A stretch of 32,408 nt of DNA from Candidatus Peribacter sp. UBA6535 (GCA_002436205.1 DJKT01000056.1:31664-64071); one strand, 5' to 3'. Positions 1 through 8,274 are shown, counted from the first letter of the stretch. Translations and numbers: made by a program. The notes: generated by a model not told the origin, from the sequence alone.

Positions 1-318
1 CAGACCTTTGTCTCTGCAGATCAGTTCCAAACGTTCTTCGGTCCAACACTTGGTGGCTTGGGGCTTACTCTCCTTGTCGCTACGATTCTCGAAGTCTGCT
101 CCGAGGGATCCGTCCCTGTTGCTGCAGATCTTCTCACGCGTGCCGGTGCTGTTGGTAACTCCTTTGCGTTTCTGATGATCGGAGTCGCTACAGACTACAC
201 AGAGATTCTGTCGCTTCGAGAAACTACAAAGTCCTGGAAGACCGCCTTCTTCCTCCCACTGGTTACTGTTCCGCAGGTGATCCTGATTGCGTTGATTCTT
301 AATCAATCTATAACTTAA
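1..318 (+). CDS. YraQ/DUF318-type permease, C-terminal fragment
   Basis: The reading frame is open from the first base of the window and ends in TAA at 316-318, so the N-terminus lies upstream. The visible 105 residues contain TILEVCSEGSVPVAADLL, which resembles the conserved cysteine-containing helix of the YraQ/DUF318 (UPF0718, ArsP-like) permeases, followed by a charged loop and a last hydrophobic helix ending NQSIT. Members are multi-pass inner-membrane permeases; some export organoarsenicals, but most have no known substrate. The last 11 bases overlap the 3' end of the opposing Clp-like gene. The family assignment rests on one motif plus hydrophobicity, and no substrate can be inferred. 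Confidence 0.7.
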   Translation, partial: QTFVSADQFQTFFGPTLGGLGLTLLVATILEVCSEGSVPVAADLLTRAGAVGNSFAFLMIGVATDYTEILSLRETTKSWKTAFFLPLVTVPQVILIALILNQSIT

Positions 319-2722
319 GATCCCCTCTCGTAATCTTGAGTACTGCTCCTCGCTGCACGTCATTTTCGAGCATGTAGTCTGCGACGTATGTCTCTAGAGT
401 ATCCGTAATTGCACGCTTCATTTCACGAGCTCCAAATTCCGTAGAGTGCCCCTTCTCGGCAATCGCTGCGACTGCATCGTCATCAATTTGAATAGCGATA
501 CCTTTACCAGCTTCGAGCTCTTTGATGACAGAGCCAATCATCAAAGATGCTACACGGACTGTCTCATCCCTTGTTAGAGGTTGATAGAGAATGACATCAT
601 CAAATCGATTGAGGAACTCCGGAGAATATTTACCGGACTTGATCAGCTCATCAAGAAGCTCTTTTTTGAACAGATTGTGATCGGGCTCTGGGTGGTTCTT
701 CAGGAATTCTACTATAAACTGCGCACCCGCATTGGATGTTGCAATGATGATGGCATTGCGGAAGTCTGTCTTTACTCCCTGCCCATCGATTAAGTGGCCT
801 TCGTCTAAGATCTGCAGGAAGAGATTGAGCACTTTCTTATCTGCCTTTTCTATCTCATCAAGAAGGATAAGCGAGAACGGTTTGTCTTGTACAGCACGCG
901 TGAGGAATCCTTCGGATGGATAGCGAGAATCCGTAGAGCCGATCACCATGCTGACACTGTCTTCGTTTCCATATTCGTTCATATCCATACGAATCATATT
1001 TTCCTCAGATCCAAAGTAATGCTTTGCAAGAGTCTTTGCCGTCTGCGTTTTACCAACACCTGTAGGTCCCAAGAAGAGGAACGTGCCAATAGGCTTTTTG
1101 CGATTTGTGATGTCTGCACTTGCACGCTTGAGCGCATTGGAGATAGCAGCCAAGGCACTACGCTGACCAACAACTTCTTTGGCCATACCCTCTTCGAGAT
1201 TACGCAATACATCTTTCTTCTTTTCATCGGAACCTGTGACGTCCATGTGTGCACGGAGAGAAATCATCTCTCGCACATTGTCTTCGGTAACAAACTCCGC
1301 TTTTGCATCCTTAGCATTGGCGACAGCATCGTAGAGAAGGTCTATCGCTTTGCCGGGGAAGGCTCCTTTTGTCACATAACGATCTGCCAGCTCTACAATT
1401 GCTTTAATTGCTTTGTATGTGACATGCGTATGCTGACGATCCTCAATACTAAAATACTCCTCCATAACGACAGATGTTGTGTCTGCAAAACTTGTAGGAT
1501 CCAGCGAGAGAACTTCAAACTGTGATTCCAGTGCAGGATTTGTCTTGATGTATCGGTGATAGTCCTTGGTATCTGCTATACCGATAATGTTGATATTCTT
1601 CGTCTGCAAAAACTTACTCAAAACTCCAGCAATCTTTGCATCACCGGACTCAAGGAAGAGACCAATATTTTCGATCACCAAGATATAGTGCCCCTGCTTA
1701 TCAGCCCGCTTGAGAGCCTGCAGGAGCACTGCATCCGGATCTATCTCACCTGAAAGCAAATCTTGGGCTTTCAGTTTGAGAACATGTGTGTAGGCATACC
1801 CCTTCTGACTTTCTTGAAGTCGCAGCTGATAGGCGATGTTTCCAACGAATGTCTGTTTTCCACAGCCATCGTCTCCAGTAATGATGATGTTATGTTGGCT
1901 AGATCTACCAAGAATATGCATCGCATCTTTGAGCTTGTCGAGATGAATGGTGACCTTGTGCTCTCCTCTGTAGAGGATATTTTGACTGATATCTTCTGTG
2001 ATACCATCCAACACATCGTTAAATCCTGTTACCCACTTTCGCCCCATGCCTCCAAAGGTCTTCGTCAGACTTGCAGGGCTGAGCAACTTATCTTTGTGCC
2101 ACACAGCAGCATGGTAATCCTCCCACTTTACAATCATTTCCATATCACCAAGTGAGAGATCCAGAGAATTCAAAAGTTGTTCCGGGGCACCCTTACGCTG
2201 AAAGAAGGTATACAAAACTACATCTGCATCCATCTTCCGCACACCAAAGCGCTGCATATTCGCAGCAGCTTCTCCGAGAAAAGGAACAATGTTCTCTTGG
2301 GCAATCTCTTGCTTAGCAATCTCCAAGAGATGATCTCTATCAAGACCCATCTCATGCAGAATAAATTTACCACGATCAGTTTTCGTCACTGCCTCTAGAA
2401 GCTCATACGATGTTTTTACCTTGTTAGGCAGCTTGTGTAAAACATTGTAGGTAAGAAGGCATGCGGAATTCTTTTTGCTCAGTGCTTTGCGATTATCATT
2501 CTCTAACATATCAGAAATAAATCTCTGGATGACAATGTATGCAAAGCCAAGAAGTAGAATACCAACAACGATATGTGTCCATGTTTGTTCTCGGTAATCT
2601 TCGAAGGCAACAGTACCGATGCAAATGACGAGGATAAGGATTGCGATCGGACCTTCGATGAAGCGCCGTAGTGTACGAGCAGAGAATGCTCGAGTTGCCG
2701 TTGGATCAAATTGAACTTGCAT
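308..2722 (-). CDS. Membrane-anchored Clp/HSP100-like AAA+ ATPase
   Basis: This is an 804-residue double-ring AAA+ protein. Two hydrophobic helices (about 24-40 and 49-66) precede a divergent Clp N-domain-like region (about 85-200). The first ATPase domain has Walker A GDDGCGKQ (283-290) but a degenerate Walker B (ILVIENIG, lacking the usual DE). The second has an intact Walker A GPTGVGKT (552-559), Walker B LILLDEIEK, sensor 1 ATSNAGA, arginine finger LNRFD and sensor 2 GAREMKRA. I see no IGF/VGF-type ClpP-docking tripeptide after sensor 1, so it may act as a ClpP-independent unfoldase at the membrane (inference). I chose ATG at 2722 because it follows the upstream gene's TAA by one base. 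An upstream TTG at 2743 would add seven residues and overlap that gene. Confidence 0.88.
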   Translation of the reverse strand: MQVQFDPTATRAFSARTLRRFIEGPIAILILVICIGTVAFEDYREQTWTHIVVGILLLGFAYIVIQRFISDMLENDNRKALSKKNSACLLTYNVLHKLPNKVKTSYELLEAVTKTDRGKFILHEMGLDRDHLLEIAKQEIAQENIVPFLGEAAANMQRFGVRKMDADVVLYTFFQRKGAPEQLLNSLDLSLGDMEMIVKWEDYHAAVWHKDKLLSPASLTKTFGGMGRKWVTGFNDVLDGITEDISQNILYRGEHKVTIHLDKLKDAMHILGRSSQHNIIITGDDGCGKQTFVGNIAYQLRLQESQKGYAYTHVLKLKAQDLLSGEIDPDAVLLQALKRADKQGHYILVIENIGLFLESGDAKIAGVLSKFLQTKNINIIGIADTKDYHRYIKTNPALESQFEVLSLDPTSFADTTSVVMEEYFSIEDRQHTHVTYKAIKAIVELADRYVTKGAFPGKAIDLLYDAVANAKDAKAEFVTEDNVREMISLRAHMDVTGSDEKKKDVLRNLEEGMAKEVVGQRSALAAISNALKRASADITNRKKPIGTFLFLGPTGVGKTQTAKTLAKHYFGSEENMIRMDMNEYGNEDSVSMVIGSTDSRYPSEGFLTRAVQDKPFSLILLDEIEKADKKVLNLFLQILDEGHLIDGQGVKTDFRNAIIIATSNAGAQFIVEFLKNHPEPDHNLFKKELLDELIKSGKYSPEFLNRFDDVILYQPLTRDETVRVASLMIGSVIKELEAGKGIAIQIDDDAVAAIAEKGHSTEFGAREMKRAITDTLETYVADYMLENDVQRGAVLKITRGDLKL

Positions 2723-2723
2723 G

Positions 2724-3146
2724 TTAGAAGGCGGCACTGACAACGTAAGAAAGTCCTAGCCAAAAGAAAATCGGGAAACTTAGCCATGCCATATAGAACG
2801 CAGCGAAGCCTACGGTAAGTGCTACAACTGCAGCGAGACCAAAGAACAGTGTCACCGATCGAAAGATAAATCCAATGGTTCTGCTTACAACGTTCAGTGT
2901 TAGCGTTTGAGAAAATCGACTGAGATTAAACCCTCTCTTCTGATAGGGGTCTGTAATCTGTCTCCATGGCGAAAATAGAGTCCGCGCAAGAAAGATAAAC
3001 GAAAAGATTTCTACGAATGCGCGAAGGTACGCAAAGTACACACGCAAGATACGACTTGGCTGTTCCCAGAAGTACCAACGTATGAACTCTGGAAGGGTTA
3101 TGCCGGTGAATATCAGCGGATGCCGAATTAAATCAAGCGGGCCCAT
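2724..3146 (-). CDS. Small multi-pass membrane protein coupled to the Clp-like ATPase
   Basis: This 140-residue protein has two hydrophobic regions: IFSFIFLARTLFSPW in the middle, and a long C-terminal stretch (about 90-138) that can form two helices. A basic loop (WRQITDPYQKRGFNLSRF) lies between them. Its stop codon sits one base before the ATG of the Clp-like ATPase, so the two are probably translationally coupled and may form a membrane complex. I do not recognise a named family; the FLARTLFSPWR segment seems typical of a small protein found beside such ATPases in candidate-phyla genomes (from memory). An extended -10 (TGC then TATAAT, minus strand, 3167-3172) lies 20 bases before the ATG, giving a leader of about 14 bases. 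Confidence 0.75.
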   Translation of the reverse strand: MGPLDLIRHPLIFTGITLPEFIRWYFWEQPSRILRVYFAYLRAFVEIFSFIFLARTLFSPWRQITDPYQKRGFNLSRFSQTLTLNVVSRTIGFIFRSVTLFFGLAAVVALTVGFAAFYMAWLSFPIFFWLGLSYVVSAAF

Positions 3147-3147
3147 A

Positions 3148-3186
3148 AATTTAGGGTTATCGTCTGATTATAGCAGAATTTAGGGT
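3148..3186. repeat. Direct repeat AATTTAGGGT in the Clp/tmk divergent region
   Basis: The ten-base word AATTTAGGGT occurs at 3148-3157 and again at 3177-3186, a 29-base period that brackets the minus-strand -10 box. It could be a pair of regulator sites. No regulator is known, and the repeat could be chance in an AT-rich spacer. Confidence 0.4.
3167..3172 (-). promoter_or_regulatory. Extended -10 box for the membrane-protein/Clp unit
   Basis: On the minus strand TATAAT is preceded by TGC, the extended -10 form. The predicted start of transcription is near 3160, 14 bases before the ATG at 3146. It lies within the divergent region shared with thymidylate kinase. Confidence 0.55.
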
Positions 3187-3190
3187 GTTT

Positions 3191-3220
3191 TTGAAGATAG
3201 ATCCCAAATCGTGGTATACT
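3191..3220 (+). promoter_or_regulatory. Promoter of thymidylate kinase
   Basis: TTGAAG (3191-3196) is followed after 18 bases by TATACT (3215-3220), which carries an extended TGG just before it. The predicted transcription start is near 3227, only about five bases before the ATG at 3232, so the mRNA would be almost leaderless. Confidence 0.65.
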
Positions 3221-3231
3221 CCGACAACTCT

Positions 3232-3855
3232 ATGAGTGGAAAATTCATCGTTTTCGACGGCCCTGATGGTTCCGGTACAACGCGCCAATGTGCGTTTTTG
3301 GTCGATCATTTGCGCGAAAGTGGGCAGAACGTATTGCTGACAACAGAGCCCACAGAATCCCCAATTGGTCAAGAGATACGTTCCATGCTCCACCGAGATA
3401 CCATGCCATCTCCTGACGCAACGCAGCTACTTTTCTGTGCAGATAGAGCTAATCATGTCAGTACAGTGATCGAACCTGCTCTTCGAAAAGGGCAAACTAT
3501 CGTCTGTGATCGCTACTGCCTATCTACTATTGTCTATGGAGCAGCACAGGGAGTGGATAAGCAGTGGCTGGAATATATTAACGCAAAGTTTCCCAAACCC
3601 GACCTAACCTTTATTACTCTTCCTCCGTTTGATGTATGTATGGAAAGGCTGCAAAATCGTAAGCAGCGAGATCAGTTTGAGATGGAAAATTTCCAACGCA
3701 GGGTCTACGAAAACTACAAGTCTATAGAAGATCCCAGTGTCATATTCGTTGATACATCAGGAAGTAAAACCGATACAGCGAACTTTGTATGGCGCCAGTA
3801 TCAGGAGCACTTTACACTAGACTCATGTCACCACTCATCCTCGACGGCAAAGTAG
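3232..3855 (+). CDS. tmk: Thymidylate kinase (dTMP kinase)
   Basis: The 207-residue product should phosphorylate dTMP to dTDP with ATP in the cytoplasm. Family marks are the nucleotide-binding loop region (residues 10-19), TEPTESPIGQEIRSML corresponding to the usual TREPGGT segment, the DRY motif in VCDRYCLSTIVYG, and a basic LID segment RKQRDQFEMENFQRRV. The loop reads GPDGSGTTRQ where family members usually have GxxGxGKTTQ, so the phosphate-binding lysine is replaced by threonine, with an arginine two residues later. ATG at 3232 was chosen because the upstream in-frame GTG at 3211 overlaps the -10 box. The last 31 bases overlap folD, whose promoter lies inside this gene. Confidence 0.9.
   Translation: MSGKFIVFDGPDGSGTTRQCAFLVDHLRESGQNVLLTTEPTESPIGQEIRSMLHRDTMPSPDATQLLFCADRANHVSTVIEPALRKGQTIVCDRYCLSTIVYGAAQGVDKQWLEYINAKFPKPDLTFITLPPFDVCMERLQNRKQRDQFEMENFQRRVYENYKSIEDPSVIFVDTSGSKTDTANFVWRQYQEHFTLDSCHHSSSTAK
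3813..3818 (+). promoter_or_regulatory. -10 box of folD inside the tmk coding region
   Basis: TACACT ends six bases before the folD ATG at 3825, which puts the predicted transcription start exactly on the A of the start codon. No clear -35 element is visible 16-18 bases upstream. Confidence 0.5.
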
Positions 3856-4676
3856 CAAGTGCTGCACTGCTTGAGTTTCTCAAGCCCCTCGTAGAAACAC
3901 TCGACCCAAAACTTGTTGTTGTTCAGGTAGGAAACGATCCTGCTAGTGCGAGCTACATTAAGCAGAAAGTAAAAAGCTGTGACACTGTTGGTATGCGACA
4001 TGAGCATAGGCATCTGGATGAAGGAATATCATTGGAAGAATTGATGGAAGTGATTGATGGTCTCAATAACGACGAAGATGTCACAGGGTTCTTCGTACAA
4101 CTTCCGTTGCCCGCCCATTTGGAATCTCATGCACCGGATATCATCAAGGCGATTAACCCCATGAAAGACATTGATGGATTTGGTGCCTACAACCTTGGAA
4201 AAGTATTCCTCTCAAAAGAATTTGAACATCTGCCACCTGCAACACCATCCGGTATTATCAGACTACTTGAACATTTTGACATCGAGATTGCCGGAAAACA
4301 TGCAGTCGTTGTCGGGCGCAGTAATACTGTGGGAAAGCCAGTTTCCATTATGCTTCTCAATCGTAATGCCACGGTAACTATCTGCCATAGCAAAACAAAA
4401 GATTTGGAAGACCAGATACGCAAGGGTGACATCGTCATAGCTGCAGTTGGAAGACCAAAGATGATTACTGCTGATATGGTAAAAGAAGGAGCCGTTGTCG
4501 TTGACGTTGGTATCCACTCAACAGATGACGGACTGTGTGGGGACACTGATTTTGATGCACTTAAGCTCAAGGTATCTGCCATCTCCCCCGTACCCGGAGG
4601 AGTGGGTCCAATGACTGTCGCTAGCCTTATTCGTAACTGTGTAACGGCAAAAGAGCGGCAAATGGCCATTAGATAA
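3825..4676 (+). CDS. folD: Bifunctional methylenetetrahydrofolate dehydrogenase/cyclohydrolase
   Basis: The 283-residue cytoplasmic enzyme interconverts 5,10-methylene-, methenyl- and 10-formyl-tetrahydrofolate with NADP, feeding purine and formyl-Met synthesis. The catalytic Y44-x3-K48 (in ASYIKQK) is present, as are QLPLPAH, KDIDGF, the Rossmann segment VVVGRSNTVGKPV and the C-terminal PVPGGVGPMTVASL. Length is typical of the family. A start at 3789 is also open, but it would add 12 residues copied from the tmk end. ATG at 3825 fits the family N-terminus and the adjacent -10 box. It overlaps tmk by 31 bases and precedes purF, in keeping with supply of one-carbon units to purine synthesis. 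Confidence 0.95.
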   Translation: MSPLILDGKVASAALLEFLKPLVETLDPKLVVVQVGNDPASASYIKQKVKSCDTVGMRHEHRHLDEGISLEELMEVIDGLNNDEDVTGFFVQLPLPAHLESHAPDIIKAINPMKDIDGFGAYNLGKVFLSKEFEHLPPATPSGIIRLLEHFDIEIAGKHAVVVGRSNTVGKPVSIMLLNRNATVTICHSKTKDLEDQIRKGDIVIAAVGRPKMITADMVKEGAVVVDVGIHSTDDGLCGDTDFDALKLKVSAISPVPGGVGPMTVASLIRNCVTAKERQMAIR

Positions 4677-4737
4677 TCGCTTGCGATTCAGAAAAAAATC
4701 TATAGAATGACTCCGTGGAAAACGACCTTCCGCCAAT

Positions 4738-4781
4738 AAATTCGGCTTCTCGGGAAAACTCCCGTCAGGCCTGCTTGAACA
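4738..4781 (+). other. Possible structured element upstream of purF
   Basis: Between folD and purF lie 208 non-coding bases, unusual in a window where most genes have almost no leader. This part contains CGGGA-AAAC-TCCCG (4751-4764), a five-pair stem with a four-base loop. Its flanks TTCGGC and GCTTGAA can pair imperfectly outside it. A TATAGA hexamer near 4700 could be a -10 element. A second small stem, TGGCAT-CTCC-ATGCCA, lies at 4812-4827. I cannot match any riboswitch consensus. Confidence 0.3.
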
Positions 4782-4850
4782 GATATAAAATGAATAATGA
4801 AAAATGTAAAATGGCATCTCCATGCCAAACTAGTATCTTGATTGAATCTA

Positions 4851-4884
4851 ATTCTACATTCTACATTCTACATTCTACATTCTG
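4851..4884 (+). repeat. Tandem 7-bp repeat (ATTCTAC) abutting the purF start
   Basis: Four complete copies of ATTCTAC (from 4851, 4858, 4865 and 4872) and a partial fifth run directly into the ATG of purF at 4885. Each copy boundary creates a TACATT hexamer resembling a -10 box; the one at 4869-4874 predicts a start near 4881. Copy number could vary by slippage and move the transcription start. Confidence 0.85.
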
Positions 4885-6393
4885 ATGTGTGGAATTTTAG
4901 CTATTTCCGGCTTCCAGGACGTCATTCAAGACCTCTATGACGGGCTTATGCTCCTGCAACACCGAGGGCAAGATGCAGCAGGGATAATGACGTACGACAA
5001 CCAATTCCACCTCAAGAAGGCAACCGGAATGGTGCGTGATGTTTTCCATACAAAATCGCTAGCTCGTCTTACAGGTACAATGGGCATTGGGCATGTGCGT
5101 TATCCGACAGCTGGTTGCAACAGTGAGTTTGAGGCTCAGCCCTTCTTTGTAAACAGCCCCTTTGGAATTGCCCTTGCACATAATGGAACCCTCACAAACT
5201 ACAAAGAGCTTGGAAAAGAACTCCTCGAAAAACACTACAGACATTTAAATACCTCTACAGACTCCGAAATCCTCCTGAATATTTTTGCAGTAGCTTTGGG
5301 AAATCAGAAACCAAAAAACCTCACTGCAGAACATGTATTTGGTGCCATGAAAACAGTCTTCCGCAAATGCAAAGGTGCGTACTCTGCTGTAGCACTTATT
5401 GGAGGTCACGGTATTGTAGGATTTCGTGACCCGTATGGTATTCGTCCGCTTGTTCTTGGAAAACGAAAGTACGGCATGAAGGAGGAGTACATCATCGCTT
5501 CCGAAAACAGTGCATTCTATGGACTCGAGTTTGAGTATGTCCGGGACGTTAAGCCTGGCGAAGTAATTTTTATCGACAAAAAAAATAAGCTCCACAGTCG
5601 CATCGTACAGGAAGGAAAATTATTCCCATGTTTGTTTGAGTGGGTATACCTTGCCGCTCCGGACTCTACTTTAGACGGTGTAAACGTCTACAAAGCTCGT
5701 GTGCGCATGGGAGAATACCTCGCAGAACAAATAAAAGAAGCAGGGATTAAAATTGATAGTGTCATTCCAATTCCAGACACAGGTCGTGCATCTGCTACAG
5801 GGCTTGCTGATAAAGTAAAAGCAAGGTACCGAGAAGGATTTGTAAAGAACAGATACATCGGCCGAACATTTATTATGCCAGGGCAAAAAATACGTAAGCG
5901 CAGTCTCAAATTTAAACTACACCCCATAGAGTTGGAATTTAAAGGAAAAAACGTTTTGCTTGTTGATGACTCGATTGTACGCGGAAACACCAGCAAGAAG
6001 ATCATAGAGCTCGTACGAGAAGCAGGGGCGAAGAACGTGTATTTTGCATCTGCATCACCGCCAATTATTGGGCCAGATCCTTATGGGATAGATCTGCCAA
6101 CAGAGACAGAACTTATAGCAGGGACCAAAAGCATTGAAGAGATTCGAAAATATATTGGTGCGGATGGACTGTTTTACAGCAAGATTGAGGATATGCACAA
6201 AGCCATTCAGTACGGAAATAAGAATATTAAAGGCTTCTCTGAAGGATGTTTTACGAAGAAGTATCCAACGCCAGAAATTACTCCAAAACTACTGAAAGAG
6301 CTTGGTTGTAGTCGCAATACTTCCAGAACCAAAGGAAACAAAAAACCAGATGAAGATGACGGAGACGGTAGTAAGACTATGAGCCTTGTGTAA
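4885..6393 (+). CDS. purF: Amidophosphoribosyltransferase
   Basis: The 502-residue enzyme carries out the first committed step of purine synthesis, turning PRPP and glutamine into phosphoribosylamine. The N-terminal glutamine amidotransferase domain starts MCGI, so Cys2 would be the nucleophile once Met is removed and no propeptide is encoded. LQHRGQDAAGI, GHVRYPTAG and AHNGTLTN follow. The phosphoribosyltransferase domain carries the PRPP loop VLLVDDSIVRGNTSKK (about residues 357-372). The tail after about residue 475 is hydrophilic and acidic (KKPDEDDGDG). The stop codon overlaps the purD start by one base (TAATG), so the two are coupled. No other de novo purine genes are present in the window. 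Confidence 0.95.
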   Translation: MCGILAISGFQDVIQDLYDGLMLLQHRGQDAAGIMTYDNQFHLKKATGMVRDVFHTKSLARLTGTMGIGHVRYPTAGCNSEFEAQPFFVNSPFGIALAHNGTLTNYKELGKELLEKHYRHLNTSTDSEILLNIFAVALGNQKPKNLTAEHVFGAMKTVFRKCKGAYSAVALIGGHGIVGFRDPYGIRPLVLGKRKYGMKEEYIIASENSAFYGLEFEYVRDVKPGEVIFIDKKNKLHSRIVQEGKLFPCLFEWVYLAAPDSTLDGVNVYKARVRMGEYLAEQIKEAGIKIDSVIPIPDTGRASATGLADKVKARYREGFVKNRYIGRTFIMPGQKIRKRSLKFKLHPIELEFKGKNVLLVDDSIVRGNTSKKIIELVREAGAKNVYFASASPPIIGPDPYGIDLPTETELIAGTKSIEEIRKYIGADGLFYSKIEDMHKAIQYGNKNIKGFSEGCFTKKYPTPEITPKLLKELGCSRNTSRTKGNKKPDEDDGDGSKTMSLV

Positions 6394-7715
6394 TGAAAAT
6401 CCTTCTCACCTCTCTTGCGGCTCGCGGTCATGCTATCGCCGATGCACTTGCTCGTAGCCCGCAGAAACCAGAGATTATTTCTGTTGTTCCTGCAAAAAAT
6501 CCCGGTATAGCAGCACTTGCCTCCAAGCAATTTGTGGCAGATCTGATGGATTTTGATACAGTGCTTGCTATTGCCAAGAAGGTACAACCGGACTTTGCAT
6601 TTGTCGCACCTGATGATCCTATCGGAGCAGGTCTTACCGATGCATTAGAAGAGATTGGTATTCAGTCAGTTGCCCCACGAAAGAAACTTGCTCAGATTGA
6701 ATCCAGCAAAAGTTTTGCTCGAGAACTTCTGCATAATCATCATATTGATGCCTCTCCAATGTTTCGATGTATATCAAAAAGTAATACATCTGATATACAT
6801 GAATATTTAGACGAGCTTGAAGGGAACTACGTCATAAAATACGACGCACTCAAAGGTGGAAAAGGTGTGAAGGTAAGTGGCGAGCATTTGCATTCGATTG
6901 ATGAGGGAGTTGCGTATGCTATTGAATGCATAGAGGAATGTGGTCGTGTCGTTATCGAAGAAAAGCTTATAGGTGTTGAGTTTAGTTTGCTGAGCTTTGT
7001 CTCCGGAGAACAGGTAGTTGATATGCCTGCGGTACAAGATCACAAGCGCGCATTCGAAGGAGACACAGGGCCAAATACCGGTGGCATGGGGACTTACTCA
7101 GATAGCAATCACAGTCTGCCGTTTTTAAGTGACACTGATCTGGAGGCTGCAAAAAGGCTCAACCAGCAAACAGCGCAGGCTCTCTCAACAGAATGCAATG
7201 AGCCCTTTAAAGGAATTTTGTATGGAGGATTTATTGCAACCAAAAAGGGAATTCAGCTTATTGAATACAATGCACGGTTTGGAGATCCTGAAGCACTAAA
7301 TATTCTCCCACTTCTTGAATCTGACTTTGTGGATATATGTCTAGGAATCATAAATGAGGAATTGAGTGAGGATATGGTTTCATTTGCAAAAAAAGCTACT
7401 GTCTGCAAATACATCACGCCAGAGAGTTATCCCGAGAGCAAAGGAAACAGTGGTGAATCTCTTACCCTTCCCGACACAGGACCAAACGCTCGTATCTATC
7501 TTGGGGATATCTCTGAAAGCGATGATGGATCATTGCTCCTTGGGGGATCGAGAACTGCAGGAATCGTCGGTATCGGAGACAGTATCGCAGAAGCAGAATC
7601 TATAGCCCAAAGCCTATGTGAGAAGGTTGAAGGGCCTGTGCGATTTAGAACAGACATTGGTACTCAGGCCGTAATTGATAAACGTATTGATTTGATGCAA
7701 ACAGTTCGAATTTAG
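6393..7715 (+). CDS. purD: Phosphoribosylamine-glycine ligase (GARS)
   Basis: This 440-residue ATP-grasp ligase joins glycine to phosphoribosylamine, the product of PurF and an unstable intermediate, so the coupled purF-purD arrangement makes biochemical sense. Visible motifs are KYDALKGGKGV (ATP-grasp), EFSLLSFV, GDTGPNTGGMGTYS and IEYNARFGDPEA. The N-terminal loop, usually like GSGGREHAL, is divergent here (TSLAARGHAI), although the rest of the protein is conventional. The start codon shares its A with the purF stop. The stop at 7713-7715 is immediately followed by the -10 box of the next gene. Confidence 0.95.
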   Translation: MKILLTSLAARGHAIADALARSPQKPEIISVVPAKNPGIAALASKQFVADLMDFDTVLAIAKKVQPDFAFVAPDDPIGAGLTDALEEIGIQSVAPRKKLAQIESSKSFARELLHNHHIDASPMFRCISKSNTSDIHEYLDELEGNYVIKYDALKGGKGVKVSGEHLHSIDEGVAYAIECIEECGRVVIEEKLIGVEFSLLSFVSGEQVVDMPAVQDHKRAFEGDTGPNTGGMGTYSDSNHSLPFLSDTDLEAAKRLNQQTAQALSTECNEPFKGILYGGFIATKKGIQLIEYNARFGDPEALNILPLLESDFVDICLGIINEELSEDMVSFAKKATVCKYITPESYPESKGNSGESLTLPDTGPNARIYLGDISESDDGSLLLGGSRTAGIVGIGDSIAEAESIAQSLCEKVEGPVRFRTDIGTQAVIDKRIDLMQTVRI

Positions 7716-7721
7716 TATAAT
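7716..7721 (+). promoter_or_regulatory. -10 box upstream of the 180-residue unknown protein
   Basis: A consensus TATAAT begins on the base after the purD stop codon and ends ten bases before the ATG at 7732. The predicted transcript has about four leader bases. Confidence 0.55.
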
Positions 7722-7731
7722 ATTCTCTACT

Positions 7732-8274
7732 ATGAGATCTCAACCATCACAAGCCGACCAAGAAAAGGATGCGCTGATCAGACATCTTAAAGGGAAGCTT
7801 GGATCCATTAAATCAGAAAGGCCTGATGATGCTACAGTGCGTGCAGATGTCAGTCGTACTGCAGGAGTAGAAGTTGCTGTGAGTCTCAACGATGGTGCCA
7901 CTCCCGCATCTCTTGCTGGAAATGCCTGGGATGCTATTTCAGGGATAATGGGAACAAGCTGGACCTCAGGATCGAATCGTACACTGCTTGATAGATGCAT
8001 TCGTGTTCTGGAAACAGTGGCACATAACCCTGAGAAGTGTGCTGAACTCATCGAAGATGATACGACACGCAGAGCTTTGAAAATTGCCATTGCAGATGTA
8101 CGGGAGCGTCACGCTATTTTTGTAACGGGGGATCTAAAAGCAATTGGAGACCCAAGGGTAGGAGCATTAAATCTAATGGATTATGGAGAAGATGCTGCTG
8201 ATAAAGTAGATTTATCTCTTCGGAGAATTCTCGACGGAGGCGTAAGCTCCGAACATAATGCTCAATCCGCATAG
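7732..8274 (+). CDS. Protein of unknown function (180 residues)
   Basis: I do not recognise this protein. It is soluble and mixed alpha-helical by appearance, with a charged N-terminus (QADQEKDALIRHLKGKL), a small-residue middle region (SLNDGATPASLAGNAW), and a helical C-terminal half including RALKIAIADVRERHAIF. There is no signal peptide, membrane helix or cysteine cluster. It has its own -10 box, sits 16 bases after purD and 35 bases before the BT1-type transporter, and may be transcribed alone or with them. The coding call rests on frame length, the promoter position and codon use like its neighbours. Confidence 0.7.
   Translation: MRSQPSQADQEKDALIRHLKGKLGSIKSERPDDATVRADVSRTAGVEVAVSLNDGATPASLAGNAWDAISGIMGTSWTSGSNRTLLDRCIRVLETVAHNPEKCAELIEDDTTRRALKIAIADVRERHAIFVTGDLKAIGDPRVGALNLMDYGEDAADKVDLSLRRILDGGVSSEHNAQSA

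Noticed and set aside
887..1525. A 212-codon open frame on the plus strand inside the Clp-like gene
   Set aside because: It is antisense to conserved ATPase motifs, has no promoter or family resemblance, and reads as a cysteine-rich shadow frame.
4187..4669. A 160-codon minus-strand frame inside folD
   Set aside because: It lies opposite the conserved Rossmann segment and PVPGGVGP motif; it is a codon-bias shadow.
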